Part shown: positions 27,501 to 41,100 of the stretch, one piece after another
How the letters are laid out: each line of letters begins with the position of its first letter
Numbering within the stretch: position 1 is the stretch's first letter
Assembly (NCBI GenBank): GCA_963971285.1
Contig: OZ020265.1
Location: 126,501-190,500, forward strand
Length of the DNA: 64,000 bases
From: Astropecten irregularis
Lineage: Eukaryota > Echinodermata > Asteroidea > Paxillosida > Astropectinidae
Direction of reading: 5' to 3'
Notes under the pieces: generated by a model
The model's input: the letters and a program-made list of their open reading frames with translations, nothing else
Databases searched by the model: none
Told to the model about the DNA's origin: nothing
Program-made: the position numbers and the translations under genes

Positions 27501-29101
27501 CTAAATTTCCAAGTGTTGTGTATCACTTGTGATTGTTCTTTGGCTGTTGTTCACTGACCATGAATATCAAATTGGATTTTTAATGGTGGTTTTTTTATAG
27601 GGCAAGACATTTTGTGCTAAGCAATTTGTTTGTGCTTAGCAGCTCCATGAAATTGGCTCCTGGTTTTAATACATGTATTGGCCTTTGAGAAATATTATTC
27701 ATATTGAAATATCAGGCTCTCCTATAGTTGAAAACAACAATTTTTCAATCCAAAATCTATGGATAGTCAGATGAACAGACTGACAAGCAGATGACCTGAA
27801 TAGTATTAACTTTCATGTCCATTATAAACAAATGGCATGATGTTTGATAAAATATTGATCATGTAGATTTTTGTTGAGTGTTTTAGTAGGACATGTTTTC
27901 ACTATATGCATCTAATCTGTTGTTTCATTCATAAATTGACCTGTAGATTGCCCAGTGATCTCCTTACCATTCCTGGATAACATCCTCCAATGTTCCATTG
28001 ACGACCGTTGCCATGGTATTCAATGCTGCATCCATCTTGACTTTGTCATCACCAGTCTGATGTTAAGTTCCAGGATTCAGGTTGATCCTTGTAACTTCTG
28101 GATCTATATGTCCTTTGAGAGATGGGAATATAACGTGACCCTGTTCAGCTATACATGGGGATCCATGGAGTCTGTTAGCATCGGCAATGCTGTCACATTC
28201 AGGTTATATTCAGTTCTTCTTCTTGATTCAAATGTAGACTTTTCGAAACAGAGGCTCAGGCTTAGGCTCCGGCTCTGTCATCCATGCTGAAAATATAGGT
28301 TGTGGTTTTTCATTGGAGCTGAAGCTCTGGTTTCCTTTTCAAAGCAGAGAATCTACTTTCACTCCGCAGCCAAAAGCTTGTATTTTGATACCCGTTATTT
28401 TAGAATGGATTCACAAAATGGTGCCAGAGTCGGAGCCTGAGCCTCCGTTTTGAAAAGGCCCCATTTCGCAAACCTTTGACAACCAATTTTACATTCATCA
28501 AAGTTTTTGCTGTTCTACGAGTGACAATTTGGCCCAATGATCCTGAATGTTATCAATATAGGCCAACAGCTTATCAGTATAACTTCTAATCATTAACTGA
28601 GGCTTTGTCCCAATTCTCTGGCTCCTACCGCAAATAACACACAAGTCTATGGAAATGGCTGCAGTCACTGGCTAGTGGCTGCCATTGGTGCATGTGTAAT
28701 TTGCAGCCACAGGCAGAGAGTTGGGACACAGACTTATTTTGTTTTTTCCTAAGATATTATCTTCTTGTCTCATGTCTCTGTTTGTTCTGTTTATGAATCT
28801 ACAGATATTCGATTGACAAGCTGTCAGTAGAGAAAGTCTTCTCCATCACATTGTACATTGAGCTATGCATTGATGATACCTGTACTACTACATCAGTCCT
28901 TGATCATGTCTGGATACCTATACCATTGTGTGATATCAATGCTACATCATTTGCTCTACCTGGTGATGGTACAGTACAAGGATTCATTCAGGAATTGGGA
29001 GGTCGTATTGGTGACTCTGCTATTGATCTGGTGCTGGACAAACTTGGCCTGGATGTAAGTCAATCAACCAAACTCAAAGGGCGTTTACGAAACGGAGGCT
29101 T

Positions 29102-29133
<32 letters not shown>

Positions 29134-32100
29134 ACACAAGCTCAGGCTCAGAGGCTCAGGCTCAGACTCAGACTCAGACTGAGGCTCCAGCTTTTTCATC
29201 CATATACTGAAAATATAGGTTGTGGTATTACATTGAAGCCGAAACTCTATTTTCCTTTTCCAACTAGAGAACCGCAGCCAAAAGCCTCTATATCGATACC
29301 CTTTATCTCAGAACGGATTAACGAAATGGAGGCAGAGCCTGAGCCTTCGTTTCGTAATCGCCCTTATACACCTGCACTAGTGTCCATTAATTAATAAATT
29401 ATTGATCTGTCAAGTAGGAAGAGTTAGACTGTGATTATCCATTTCTTAACATTTCTTGTTATTTTAATTTTATAGTAAGCATTTTCCCCTTAACTGTGTT
29501 TTTCCCTTTCCAAATTCAACAGCAATATTTACAGAGCACACCATGTGACAGAGGAACACCTGGTACACTGAAGAGCGGTAAGTCTGAATTGTACATTGAG
29601 AAGTCAGATGCTGTCAGGTTGTTCTGTTTATCATTGCTTGTTGCTTTCATTTCATTGCTCAGGTTGTCCTGCTGTTGATGTCAGTGATCTTCCTGACTTC
29701 CTATCTTGTACCGTCATGGACACCTGCCTGGGTATAAGATGCTGTCAGGTTGTTCTGTTGATCATTGATTGTTGCTTTCATTTCATTGCTCAGGTTGTCC
29801 TGCTGTTGATGTCAGTGATCTTCCTGACTTCCTATCTTGTACCATCATGGACACCTGCCTGGGTATAAGATGCTGTCTGGAGATGGATCTGAAGATCACT
29901 ACTCGTAGCGTCAATGCTTGGGTCATATTAGATCCTTGCAACTTCAACCTGTCCATTGGCTTTGAGAAATGGGAGCGCAGTGTGACGTTGTTTCATTATC
30001 CTATGGGAGATATCATGGAGGAAGTAGTGAACAGTGTCCTGACTATAAGGTATGAATATCACACAGCAAGCTAGTATGCTCTGTGAATGGGAGATATCAT
30101 GGAGGAAGTAGTGAACAGTGTCCTGGCTATAAGGTATGAATATCACACGTCAAGCTAGTATGCTCTGTAAATGGGAGACAGCTAGGTTGTAGCAATTAGT
30201 CACGAGTGTCACATGTAGGTTAAACTCCTGTTTAGGGTGTCATAAGAGCTCAATTTCCAGTCCTAGATGCTGCAGGTTTGTCATGAATATATTTGTGGGC
30301 TTCCTGGCTTTCAAAGTGACAATTTCTTCATGTTCTCCTGAGGTTTCTCCTGTTTATTGGGCATTGATACAAATGATGACAGGTTTATGACACAAATTGA
30401 TCAATATCATGATGAAAGATATATTATATTTGTTGTGATAATACATAATGTATAATTTTAAATCCTGTATATTTTCACCATGTAGATGGCGTGTAGCTAA
30501 GATCACTGATGACAAGCAGTTTGAGATAGACTTGTTCCTAGTCCTCTGCATTGATGGATCGTGTGATACTCTGACTGTATTCAGTGGAACTCGTCTACCT
30601 ATTCCTCTCTGCAACACACAAGATGCTTACACTCTCCCTGGTATGTCTACTATATTGCCCCTGTGTTTATTTGCATAAAGAAAAAAGATTGCCTGCGATT
30701 GGTTTTTAGTTCCTCTCTGTGAATGGTTCTTAAAAGTACAATACATGATTGGTAAAGGTCACAGAACAACACTCACACTTTGTCTAATCAAACATGTACA
30801 TGAAATAATAAACCTGTGAAAATTTGAGCTCAATCGGACATCTGAGTCACAAGAAAATAGTAATTAAATCCGACTCATTTTTTCTTATAATACATAAAAA
30901 ATGGTTTTGATCTTACCCTGAGATCAAAACTGTTTTCGGTCTTTGTTTAACCAATTTCTGGATAAATACACACCATTTCAGGCGGAATTATTATAACAGT
31001 AACCAGCACTATCTTCATACCAAGAAAGTTGTAGGTCAATCTGTCAACATTTCTATTTAGGTATGTTACCAATCCTATACTATACCTTACATGCTTGTCT
31101 GTGATTGGTTCTTAGTTCCTGTCTGTGATTGGTTCTTAATACTTTTCTATGATTGGTTGCTACTACTCAGGTGATGGTACTGTAGCAGGATTCCTGGACT
31201 ATCTAGGTGGTAACATTGGTCAGTTTGCCATTGATGCAGCTTTGAGACATCTGCATCTCAACACCTTCCTGACAGGCAAAGCATGCTCCTATCCCAGACA
31301 AGGTTAGTATAACCACAAACACCTTCCTGACAGGCAAAGCATGCTCCTATCCCAGACAAGGTTAGTATAACCACAAACACCTTCCTGACAGGCAAAGCAT
31401 GCTCCTATCCCAGACAAGGTTAGTATAACCACAAACACCTTCCTGACAGACAAAGCATGCTCCTACCCCAGACAAGGTTAGTATAACCACAAACACCTTC
31501 CTGACAGACAAAGCATGCTCCTACCCCAGACAAGGTTAGTATAACCACAAACACCTTCCTGACAGACAAAGCATGCTCCTACCCCAGACAAGGTTAGTAT
31601 AACCACAAACACCTTCCTGACAGGCAAAGCATGCTCCTACCCCAGACAAGGTTAGTATAACCACAAACACCTTCCTGACAGACAAAGCATGCTCCTATCA
31701 CAGACAAGGTTAGTATAACCACAAACACCTTCCTGACAGACAAAGCATGCTCCTATCACAGACAAGGTTAGTATAACCACAAACACCTTCCTGACAGGCA
31801 AAGCATGCTCCTATCCCAGACAAGGTTAATATAACCACAGACACCTTCCTGACAGACAAAGCATGCTCCTATCACAGACAAGGTTAGTATAACCACAAAC
31901 ACCTTCCTGACAGGCAAAGCATGCTCCTATCACAGACAAGGTTAGTATAACCACAAACACCTTCCTGACAGACAAAGCATGCTCCTATCACAGACAAGGT
32001 TAGTAACTATAACGACAAAGCAATCTGAAGGTCAGGTTGACGTAGCGGTTCTTTCCTCGCCTTTCACCTCTGCGGACCGGGTTCAAGTCTGGCTCGGTAC

Positions 32101-35100
32101 TCAAGTGGAATGGGTTTTCAGTCCCTACCTGATTCTGTGGGTTTTACCCAGAATATTACTCTGGGGTTTTCCTCCCACCTCTCAAACTGTACCTTCTTCT
32201 CATTATCTTTCCATAAAAGGTTTCATCAGGCTTTCGAGCTACAATGCCTAGGGCGCTTTTGAGGAATCCTTGGTGTTATTACCAGAAATAAATAATAATA
32301 AAGAACATACACTGGTGAGTGTGACCATGAATACAATGATGTCATCATCATTTTGTCAGATGATGTTCTCTTTCTTCCTCACCAGATATTTGCAGCAGCT
32401 ACACTGGTCTCCTAGGCAACTGTTCTCTGATTGGTGCAACTTGTACTGAGCTGCGATGTTGTCTTGACTTGGACTTGAAGATTGCTGATCTGTCTGCCAC
32501 TGCATGGTTCAAGTATGATCCATGTGACTTCACATTCACATTAGGAGTGGAAAGATGGGTATTTCATGGAACTGTCTTCAGTTACAACTGGGGTAAGAGC
32601 TGCCATAATCAATCTGTACTGCATGTGCTTAGTATTCAATATGAGACAGTACAGACATTGAGATATTTCCTTGATCTGTACAAAGTGACATCTGATAGTT
32701 CTCCAGTTTGTGATATCTGGGCTGTATTTCACAAAGCACTAAGATTAATCTTAAGATGGGTTGTTCAGTATCACCATAGTGATTTGTATTGTGACATCAC
32801 ATGTTGCTTTGCAATTAAGATGAATTCACACTTAAGATCAATCTTAGTGCCTTGTGAAATCGACCCTAGGGCTGGATTTGACAAGCTATGTGAGATGAGT
32901 CGTCCATATTTCCATAGTAACCTGTATAGTGACATCACACTTTGCTCAGTAAATAACATTGATATGCATTTCAATATCAATTTTAGCCTTTTTGAATGAT
33001 TGACTGAAAGCCATTACTTCTGCATATTTAAACTTTGTCTTGCCTACTGCACATCAAAATGCTGTAACCTGTTTGAGCTGCACGTTGTATTTTTATTTCT
33101 GATATTTGCAGGTGAAGAGATGACCATCTCAATTGCACCAGGAATGAATTTGAGGTACGTATGGATGAGTTGTAATAGCATTGTAAATGTCACCAAATTG
33201 CCTTGTGAGGGACAGTTATGCTGTATAGTTTGCAAGAAAAGGATCATTTACATAAAGTATTCCCATTGGTAGCATCAAGTGGTCAATTTAGCAGTCACAA
33301 CATTCTGAGTTTTATCCCTGATCCTTTTATCAAATGAAAAAATTGTTGGACAAAAATTTCCATTACGTGAAGTTGTGCTTGTTTTCTAGATAAAGGAAAT
33401 TAGGGTAATCTTATTCTTCACCATAGAAAGTATGAATGATTTTAATTGAAATTTACCTGAATAATTGTTGTAGATTAATAATATTTTTATCTTGTCTTTC
33501 CCTGATAGATATTCAATCAGTAAGATGAATGGTAGTACAGAGTTTGATGTGATGATGACTCTACAATATTGCATTGATGGATTGTGTACTGATATCAACA
33601 TCCAACAATCAATACCAATCCCTGTATGTAATCCAAACTTCAGTAACTACACACTCTCTGGTGAGTTCACACTTTCATCTCATCAACATGGCCCAAATTC
33701 TTGAATCTGCTTACCGCAGAATTTGCCGCTTATGATTTTCATTCTACGCTTACTGGGTTAGCATCAAATTTCTACCTTAGCAGATTAAGCGAGGATTCCT
33801 TAGTCACACGAACTGCACACTGAAAATTCCTTGGTAATCCATGAAATAGGATCTCGTAAGCCAGAATGTCCTGCTTCTGTAAGCACTGATTCAACACTTA
33901 TGGTAAGCAGAGCCATGTAATTGGGCTTAGCTCTTTCTTTATGCTTACATTTACTTGGTTGTATTTGGTCAAGCGAGGGCAGTATAACATTTCACTGGTC
34001 AGAGCCGTTGATAGAGGAGCAAGGTGAATCATCTTAAAGGTGGATTGGAAATGACCATGTATCAGTGCACAGGGCCACAGCTAATGAGGGACTTTGGAGA
34101 ACCAGTCTTCAAGTCAACAGCACACGCAATTGTGAGCATGCATGCTCACAATTGCGTGTGCTGTTGACTTGAAGATCGATTCTCCAAAGTCTCCCATTGA
34201 CTGACAATATTCTAAACATTCTATCAGCAGCCATAAATGTTTTATACTTTGAAATTCTCACTACTCTCACTCTGTCTACTGCACCGACTCAGGTCGTGAC
34301 CCAATTCTTTGGCTGCGACTGCAAATAACACACATGTCTATAGAAATGGCTGCAGTCACTGGCTAGTGGCTGCCATATGTGCGTGTGTAATTTACAGCCG
34401 CGGCCAGAGATTTGGGACATGGCCTTAGAATAGGAATTATAAACAGGTGAATCAATCTTCATTGAATGAATGTTACTGACATGATTCTTCCTATTGATTG
34501 ATTCTAGCTGATGGTTTCATTGAGACGTTATCAGGACAAGTCATCCAAGGTGCCTCCTTGACACTCTTGAGTCATCTTGGTATAGACCCAGACTTCTTCA
34601 GTGATCAACCATGTGTTAACCCGGCAGGGGCTCAGTCTTATGGCAGTAAGTATCCAGTCATTGTTATAATGATACTGTGGTAGAGTCATATTCCTGATGC
34701 AGATTGTCATAAATCACTGGTCCATCAAGCTTATCAAACACTCTCAGGTCCTGAGTCATCTCAGCTTCCTGGGGAACATACAACTCAAGATGCTGATAGT
34801 ATTTCACCACAGTATTCATTGGATGGAATTTGAATCCAGAAAGTCTAATACCACTTAAACAGTGATGACAGTGGTGGCTTCTTTGGCTTTGTGCACTTTT
34901 GGATGTGAACCTTGGACCATCAAGTCACATGTTTCAATATTCACTTATTACCTTGAGATTGTCCTAGCATGCATCTCCCAGATGACCTATCATCACTAGC
35001 CCACTGTCATATCCTCAGCACCTGTTAGGGTGTACAATGCTGCTTGGATGTGAACCTTGGACCATCAAGTCACATGTTTCAATATTCACTTATTACCTTC

Positions 35101-38100
35101 AGATTGTCCTAGCATGCATCTCCCAGATGACCTATCATCACTAGCCCACTGTCATATCCTCAGCACCTGTTATGGTGTACAATGCTGCTTGGATATGAAC
35201 CTTGGGCCATCAAGTCACATGTTTCAATATTCACTTATTACCTTGAGATTGTCCTAGCATGCATCTCCCAGATGACCTATCATCACTAGCCCACTGTCAA
35301 ATCCTCAGCACCTGTTATGGTGTACAATGCTGCTTAGATGTGAACCTTGGACCATCAAGTCACATGTTTGAATATTCACTTATTACTTTCAGATTGTCCT
35401 AGCATGCATCTCCCAGATGACCTATCATCACTAGCCCACTGTCATATCCTCAGCACCTGTTATGGTGTACAATGCTGCTTGGATATGAACCTTGGACCAT
35501 CAAGTCACATGTTTGAATATTCACTTATTACCTTGAGATTGTCCTAGCATGCATCTCCCAGATGACCTATCATCACTAGCCCACTGTCATATCCTCAGCA
35601 CCTGTTGTGGTGTACAATGGTTGGATGTGAACCTTGGACCATCAAGTCACATGTTTGAATATTCACTTATTACCTTCAGATTGTCCTAGCATGCATCTCC
35701 CAGATGACCTATCATCACTAGCCCACTGTCAAATCCTCAGCACCTGTTGTGGTGTACAATGGTTGGATGTGAACCTTGGACCATCAAGTCACATGTTTGA
35801 ATATTCACTTATTACCTTCAGATTGTCCTAGCATGCATCTCCCAGATGACCTATCATCACTAGCCCACTGTCATATCCTCAGCACCTGTTGTGGTGTACA
35901 ATGGTTGGATGTGAACCTTGGACCATCAAGTCACATGTTTGAATATTCACTTATTACCTTCAGATTGTCCTAGCATGCATCTCCCAGATGACCTATCATC
36001 ACTAGCCCACTGTCATATCCTCAGCACCTGTTATGGTATACAATGCTGCTTGGATGTGAACCTTGGACCTTCAAGTCACATGTTTGAATATTCACTTATT
36101 ACTTTCAGATTGTCCTAGCATGCATCTCCCAGATGACCTATCATCACTAGCCCACTGTCATATCCTCAGCACCTGTTATGGTATACAATGCTGCTTGGAT
36201 GTGAACCTTGGACCATCAAGTCACATGTTTGAATATTCACTTATTACTTTCAGATTGTCCTAGCATGCATCTCCCAGATGACCTATCATCACTAGCCCAC
36301 TGTCATATCCTCAGCACCTGTTATGGTGTACAATGCTGCTTGGATGTGAACCTTGGACCATCAAGTCACATGTTTACATATTCACTTATTACCTTCAGAT
36401 TGTCCTAGCATGCATCTCCCAGATGACCTATCATCACTAGCCCACTGTCATATCCTCAGCACCTGTTATGGTGTACAATGCTGCTTGGATGTGAACCTTG
36501 GACCACTGGATCACACGTTCAGTGCCTCTATGGTCATAGATCCATGTCTTGGTCAGCTGACACTACAGTTTGGTAAATGGCAGTACAGCAAATCTCTCTC
36601 ACATCTGGATTTTGACATCGCACAGGAGCTTACAATCGGCAACTTCATATCGCTGAGGTTCGTATTTATTGATATTTTCTTCTGACAAGATCTCTCAAGA
36701 TACAACATGAGGTTTATGAAATTTGTGAATTATTTTAGGACAAATAGAATGGAAAGGGTTATTCATAGCGGTGGATACTGATAAGGAAAAGGGTGATCAA
36801 AGTGACGCGATGTCGTGTTGCTGGTAGCGACGTTTCAGCTGCTGGAACTGCTCGCCCTCATCAGACAACTGAAGAACTGGATGCTGAATTGGATGCATAA
36901 TGGGCACTGCAGCATCCAGTTCTACTGTTGCCTGATGAAGGCTAGCAGTTCCAGCAGCTGAAACGTCGCTACCAGAAACACAACATCGCGTCACTTTGAT
37001 CACCCTTTTCCTTATTTTAGGATGATTGCTTATTTCACCTCGTTTCTGTGTTTGTGAAATTTATGAGTTCCCACCCATAACTATTTTAATAAGCCTTTTC
37101 ATGTTTTGAAAATGTTACAGGTACATGCTGGCATTGATGGATGGGGAGATATCTATCAGTCTATCTATAGATGCATGTATCTATGGTCATTGTACTGGTA
37201 GTATTACACTCCTTGATGGGGCAATATCACCACTCCCTATGTGCTATCCCAATGGAACTATCTCATGGAATAGTCTACCAGGTAGGAATATTACATCAGA
37301 TATCACTCAGACTAGCAATGAATGCATGTATGCAGTGATGATCATTGTACTGATAGTGCTGTATAATAGTGTACTTAATTTATTTTGATTCTTTACTTTG
37401 TTGTGTTCTTTGCTGTGCAAGGCAAGACATTCGTCTCTCATCTGGGAAGTCTAGATGTTGGCTTTGAAGAAGCCGCTCAAGGTCTTGGTTTACCATCACG
37501 TCTGGTTTCAGCCACTCCATGCCCTCCTGTACTCCAGCCTAGTCAGTCTGATGGTAAGTACAACAAGAAACATAGGCAGTCCGTGCTCATGGAAACATTG
37601 AGGTAAAATAGGTTGGTGGTAGTATTATTTTAATGATTGATTGAAGTACCTGTGGTCTAGTTCAACAAACTCATCGTAACTTAGGCTGTGTCCAAAACGG
37701 GCTTCCAGAGCTACGGCTAGGTCTATTGTTTTGGTGTCTCTGCGTATTTCCAACGGAGTGAAGACCTAGACCTAGCTCTAGATGACAGATTCGGATGCAG
37801 CCTTACTATCTATCATAGAACATTTGATGCATTGTAGCCCTACTTGTACGTAGGATATGATGGGTTATCCTTCGTAACTTGAGTTACAATCGATCGTAGG
37901 GCTTTGTGAAATTGACCCCACCCATGATAGTGCATTTAAACTTACCGCCTTAATGCTTACATAAATCTGTTATGTTTTCTTCCTCCAGCCTGTCCACACT
38001 TGTCTCATGCACCTACCATACCATCAGGAGGTGTATGTCAATATACAGATACCTGTCTTGGTGTACAGTGTTGCTTGGTAGTTGATCTAGGTACCATCAG

Positions 38101-41100
38101 TCGTACTGTCAGGACCTGGCTCACTATTGACCCATGTGACTTCAAACTGAGTGTTGGCTTTGAAAACTGGATTTATAATGTTACTCTGTTAAGGTATGTA
38201 GATACAGTGAAACACCTGTTTAGTTTGTGCTCAATTAATTATGCAGATGTGATTTGAAACAGGTGTCATTAGCTCATCAGAATTTGCTTTGTTGCAATTT
38301 TTGGTGTAGACAAATGGGGGTAGAATGAAGCCATTCGTAACTGGAGAATTTGATAAATATATTATTGCCGCTAGTATTTGTATTCCTACATTTAGTTCTA
38401 ACCAAATGATGATGAATTTTGTATATCTGACCTTTCTGATCTTTGCAGTTACAAGTGGGGTAAGGTCACGAGAGAGAGATTAAGTGATGTCATCTCACTG
38501 TCCTTCATCATCGACAAAACTTCAGACAATCGTAACTTCCTCCTGTCATTGTCACTGCAACTGTGTATTGGTGGGCTGTGTAGTCCTGATGTCATCATTA
38601 TGCAGGACTTCATAGCTCCTATTCCATACTGCAGCATTGATGGAGTGTTAGAATGGCCACAAGATATAGGTAAGTCTCCATGAGTATTAGTAAACCACTA
38701 CAGCACATTCAAAGTGCTGTAGTGCTGTAGTTGACAGTTTGCTGCCAATGTGGCTAGCTCAGAAGAACGACCTTGGTGACGATGAGGACGTAAAGCATCT
38801 AATAGAAAAGATGTAATAGATAGTGGCTATGTCATGTATCATACAGATGAGCAGCCACCTGACAGAAGGCTGAATCACAACTACATCATGAGCACTGACT
38901 GGGTAGATGTCTTATTCAGCTCTGTCCATCCAGCTATGATTGACCCTTTTACCACCGTTGACTGACTGATGTTTCTATTTGTTATCTAGTTGGTGATGTA
39001 GCAGATTATGCCAGTAGTCTTGTAGTGAATCGTTTAGGTGTCAGCCTGGATGTCCTGTTACCTACACCATTGACTGATGTTTCTATTTGTTATCTAGTTG
39101 GTGATGTAGCAGATTATGCCAGTAGTCTTGTAGTGGATCGTTTAGGTATCAGCCTGGATGTCCTGTTACCTACACCATTGATTGATGTTTCTATTTGTTA
39201 TCTAGTTGGTGATGTTGCAGATTATGCCAGTAGTCTTGTAGTGAATCGTTTAGGTGTCAGCCTGGATGTCCTGTTACCTACACCATGCAATGAACCACCA
39301 GAGATAATTACACCAACAACATCAGGCAAGTTATTACCAATTTACAGTAACAAATACCTGCCAGTCAAATCTCTGTTTAGTATGAACATATTCTCAGACG
39401 TTTGCTTCACTCTTTAAACAGCAATATTGCCAAACGAAATTGCTAGGATTGTTGAAGTGCTCATCTGAGATGAGTTATGATGACTAACACCTCACCAAGC
39501 GAAGGCGCTCTAATAAATAGGGGGTTTCCCTAAGTACCCAAAGAGTAATGTGTATTATTCTTGTACTTTCAGTTGATTTGATTTGCTTAATTTGTGGATT
39601 GGCTTCATTATGAGAATACTCTAAGGATTGTTTGTACTTGTTTTTGAAATTGCGTCCTCACTTGACAACAGTAAAATTGTTCTCTTGATTGATGCTACTT
39701 TCCATTATAGAACCTTTATGAAATGAGGCTTGAGGCTAGGCTTGAGATTTATTTTGCTACGGCCATTTTGTGTCCTAAATGAAATGAAAAGCTTGATGAG
39801 ATGCATTGCAAAGCTGGAGCCTTTCTTCGGCTTCGTCATGTGGCCCAATCCCTTCATTTCGTTTTGTGAGCCTCAAATGGCATTAGTGAACAAGTCCCAA
39901 GCCTAGCCTCAAGCCGGGATTTCTAAAGGCCCATATAGCTTTATAATGCGTTGTTATTGTGATTTATTCTGATAGGTTGTAGCGCCCTCTCTCTGCCAGC
40001 CTCTGCCAGTCAGTATTGCTCCTTGGATGAATCATGTCTTGGTGTCGGCTGCTGTTTGACCCTTGACCTTGGCATAGTTCAAAGGTCATTCAGCTTTTGG
40101 GTCAAGCTAGATCCCTGTGCACTTTCCTTCTCACTTGGGTTTGAGAATTGGAATCATCAGGAGGCTCTGAGTGTGAAAGAATTGCAAAGTAAGGACAAAG
40201 TGAATTGTGATTTCAACTTTGAAACTTAGTTCTCAAATTCACCCTATGCTCCTGTTGAATGAGCAATAGTATGACTATACTGTTCCATAGGGGGTTTACA
40301 AAATGAAAGCTCAGGCTCCAGCTCCGGCTCAGGCTCCGGCTCCAGCTTTGGCTCCATTTCGTGCATCCATTCTAATATAACGGATATCAAAAAGAGGCTT
40401 TTAGCAGCAGTTCGGAACTGCATCCATGTGCTAGATTCACAGCATATGGATGACAGAGCTGGAGCCCGAGCCTAAGTCTCCATTTCGTTAACCCCTTTAG
40501 TCTTTAAAAACATGATGAAGATGGCTGTTTTTTTATTGTTTATTTTCAGGTCATACTCAAGAGATGGACATTGGTGCTTTGAAGATAAGGTAATGTATAC
40601 CGACCCATTTCAATAGGTTGTTCTCAAGTACGTCAAGTCAGACATCATTGCATATGTTTCTTGTCCAGCTCATTCTTGTGTCATGTATGATATTGAAATT
40701 CAACTCAGTGGTCTCCTGATGAGGACTAGAGCAGGCTAGTCGAAACGTTGAGACCTTACGAGAAGTGCGAATGAAATAGAAGTGCGAAAGTACGAACGAT
40801 TATTACATGGTGTTTCCACAAACCGATCCACATACCAATTGTCACCATGCAAAAACTCAAATCTTTCTTCAGTGTATATAATTAACATGAAAGTCGTTGT
40901 AATTACAGGTATACAATAGAGCGCCCTCATGAGACGGTGTACGATGTTGACCTTGAATTGACCCTATGCTGGAATGATGTATGTAAGGATCCTATCATCA
41001 TTCTACATGATGCAATGTTTACTGGGACACATTGTGATGATTCCAGCAGCTTCACCACAAGAAGGAAGCGTAGAAGCGTGGATGACTTGTAAGTCTAAGA

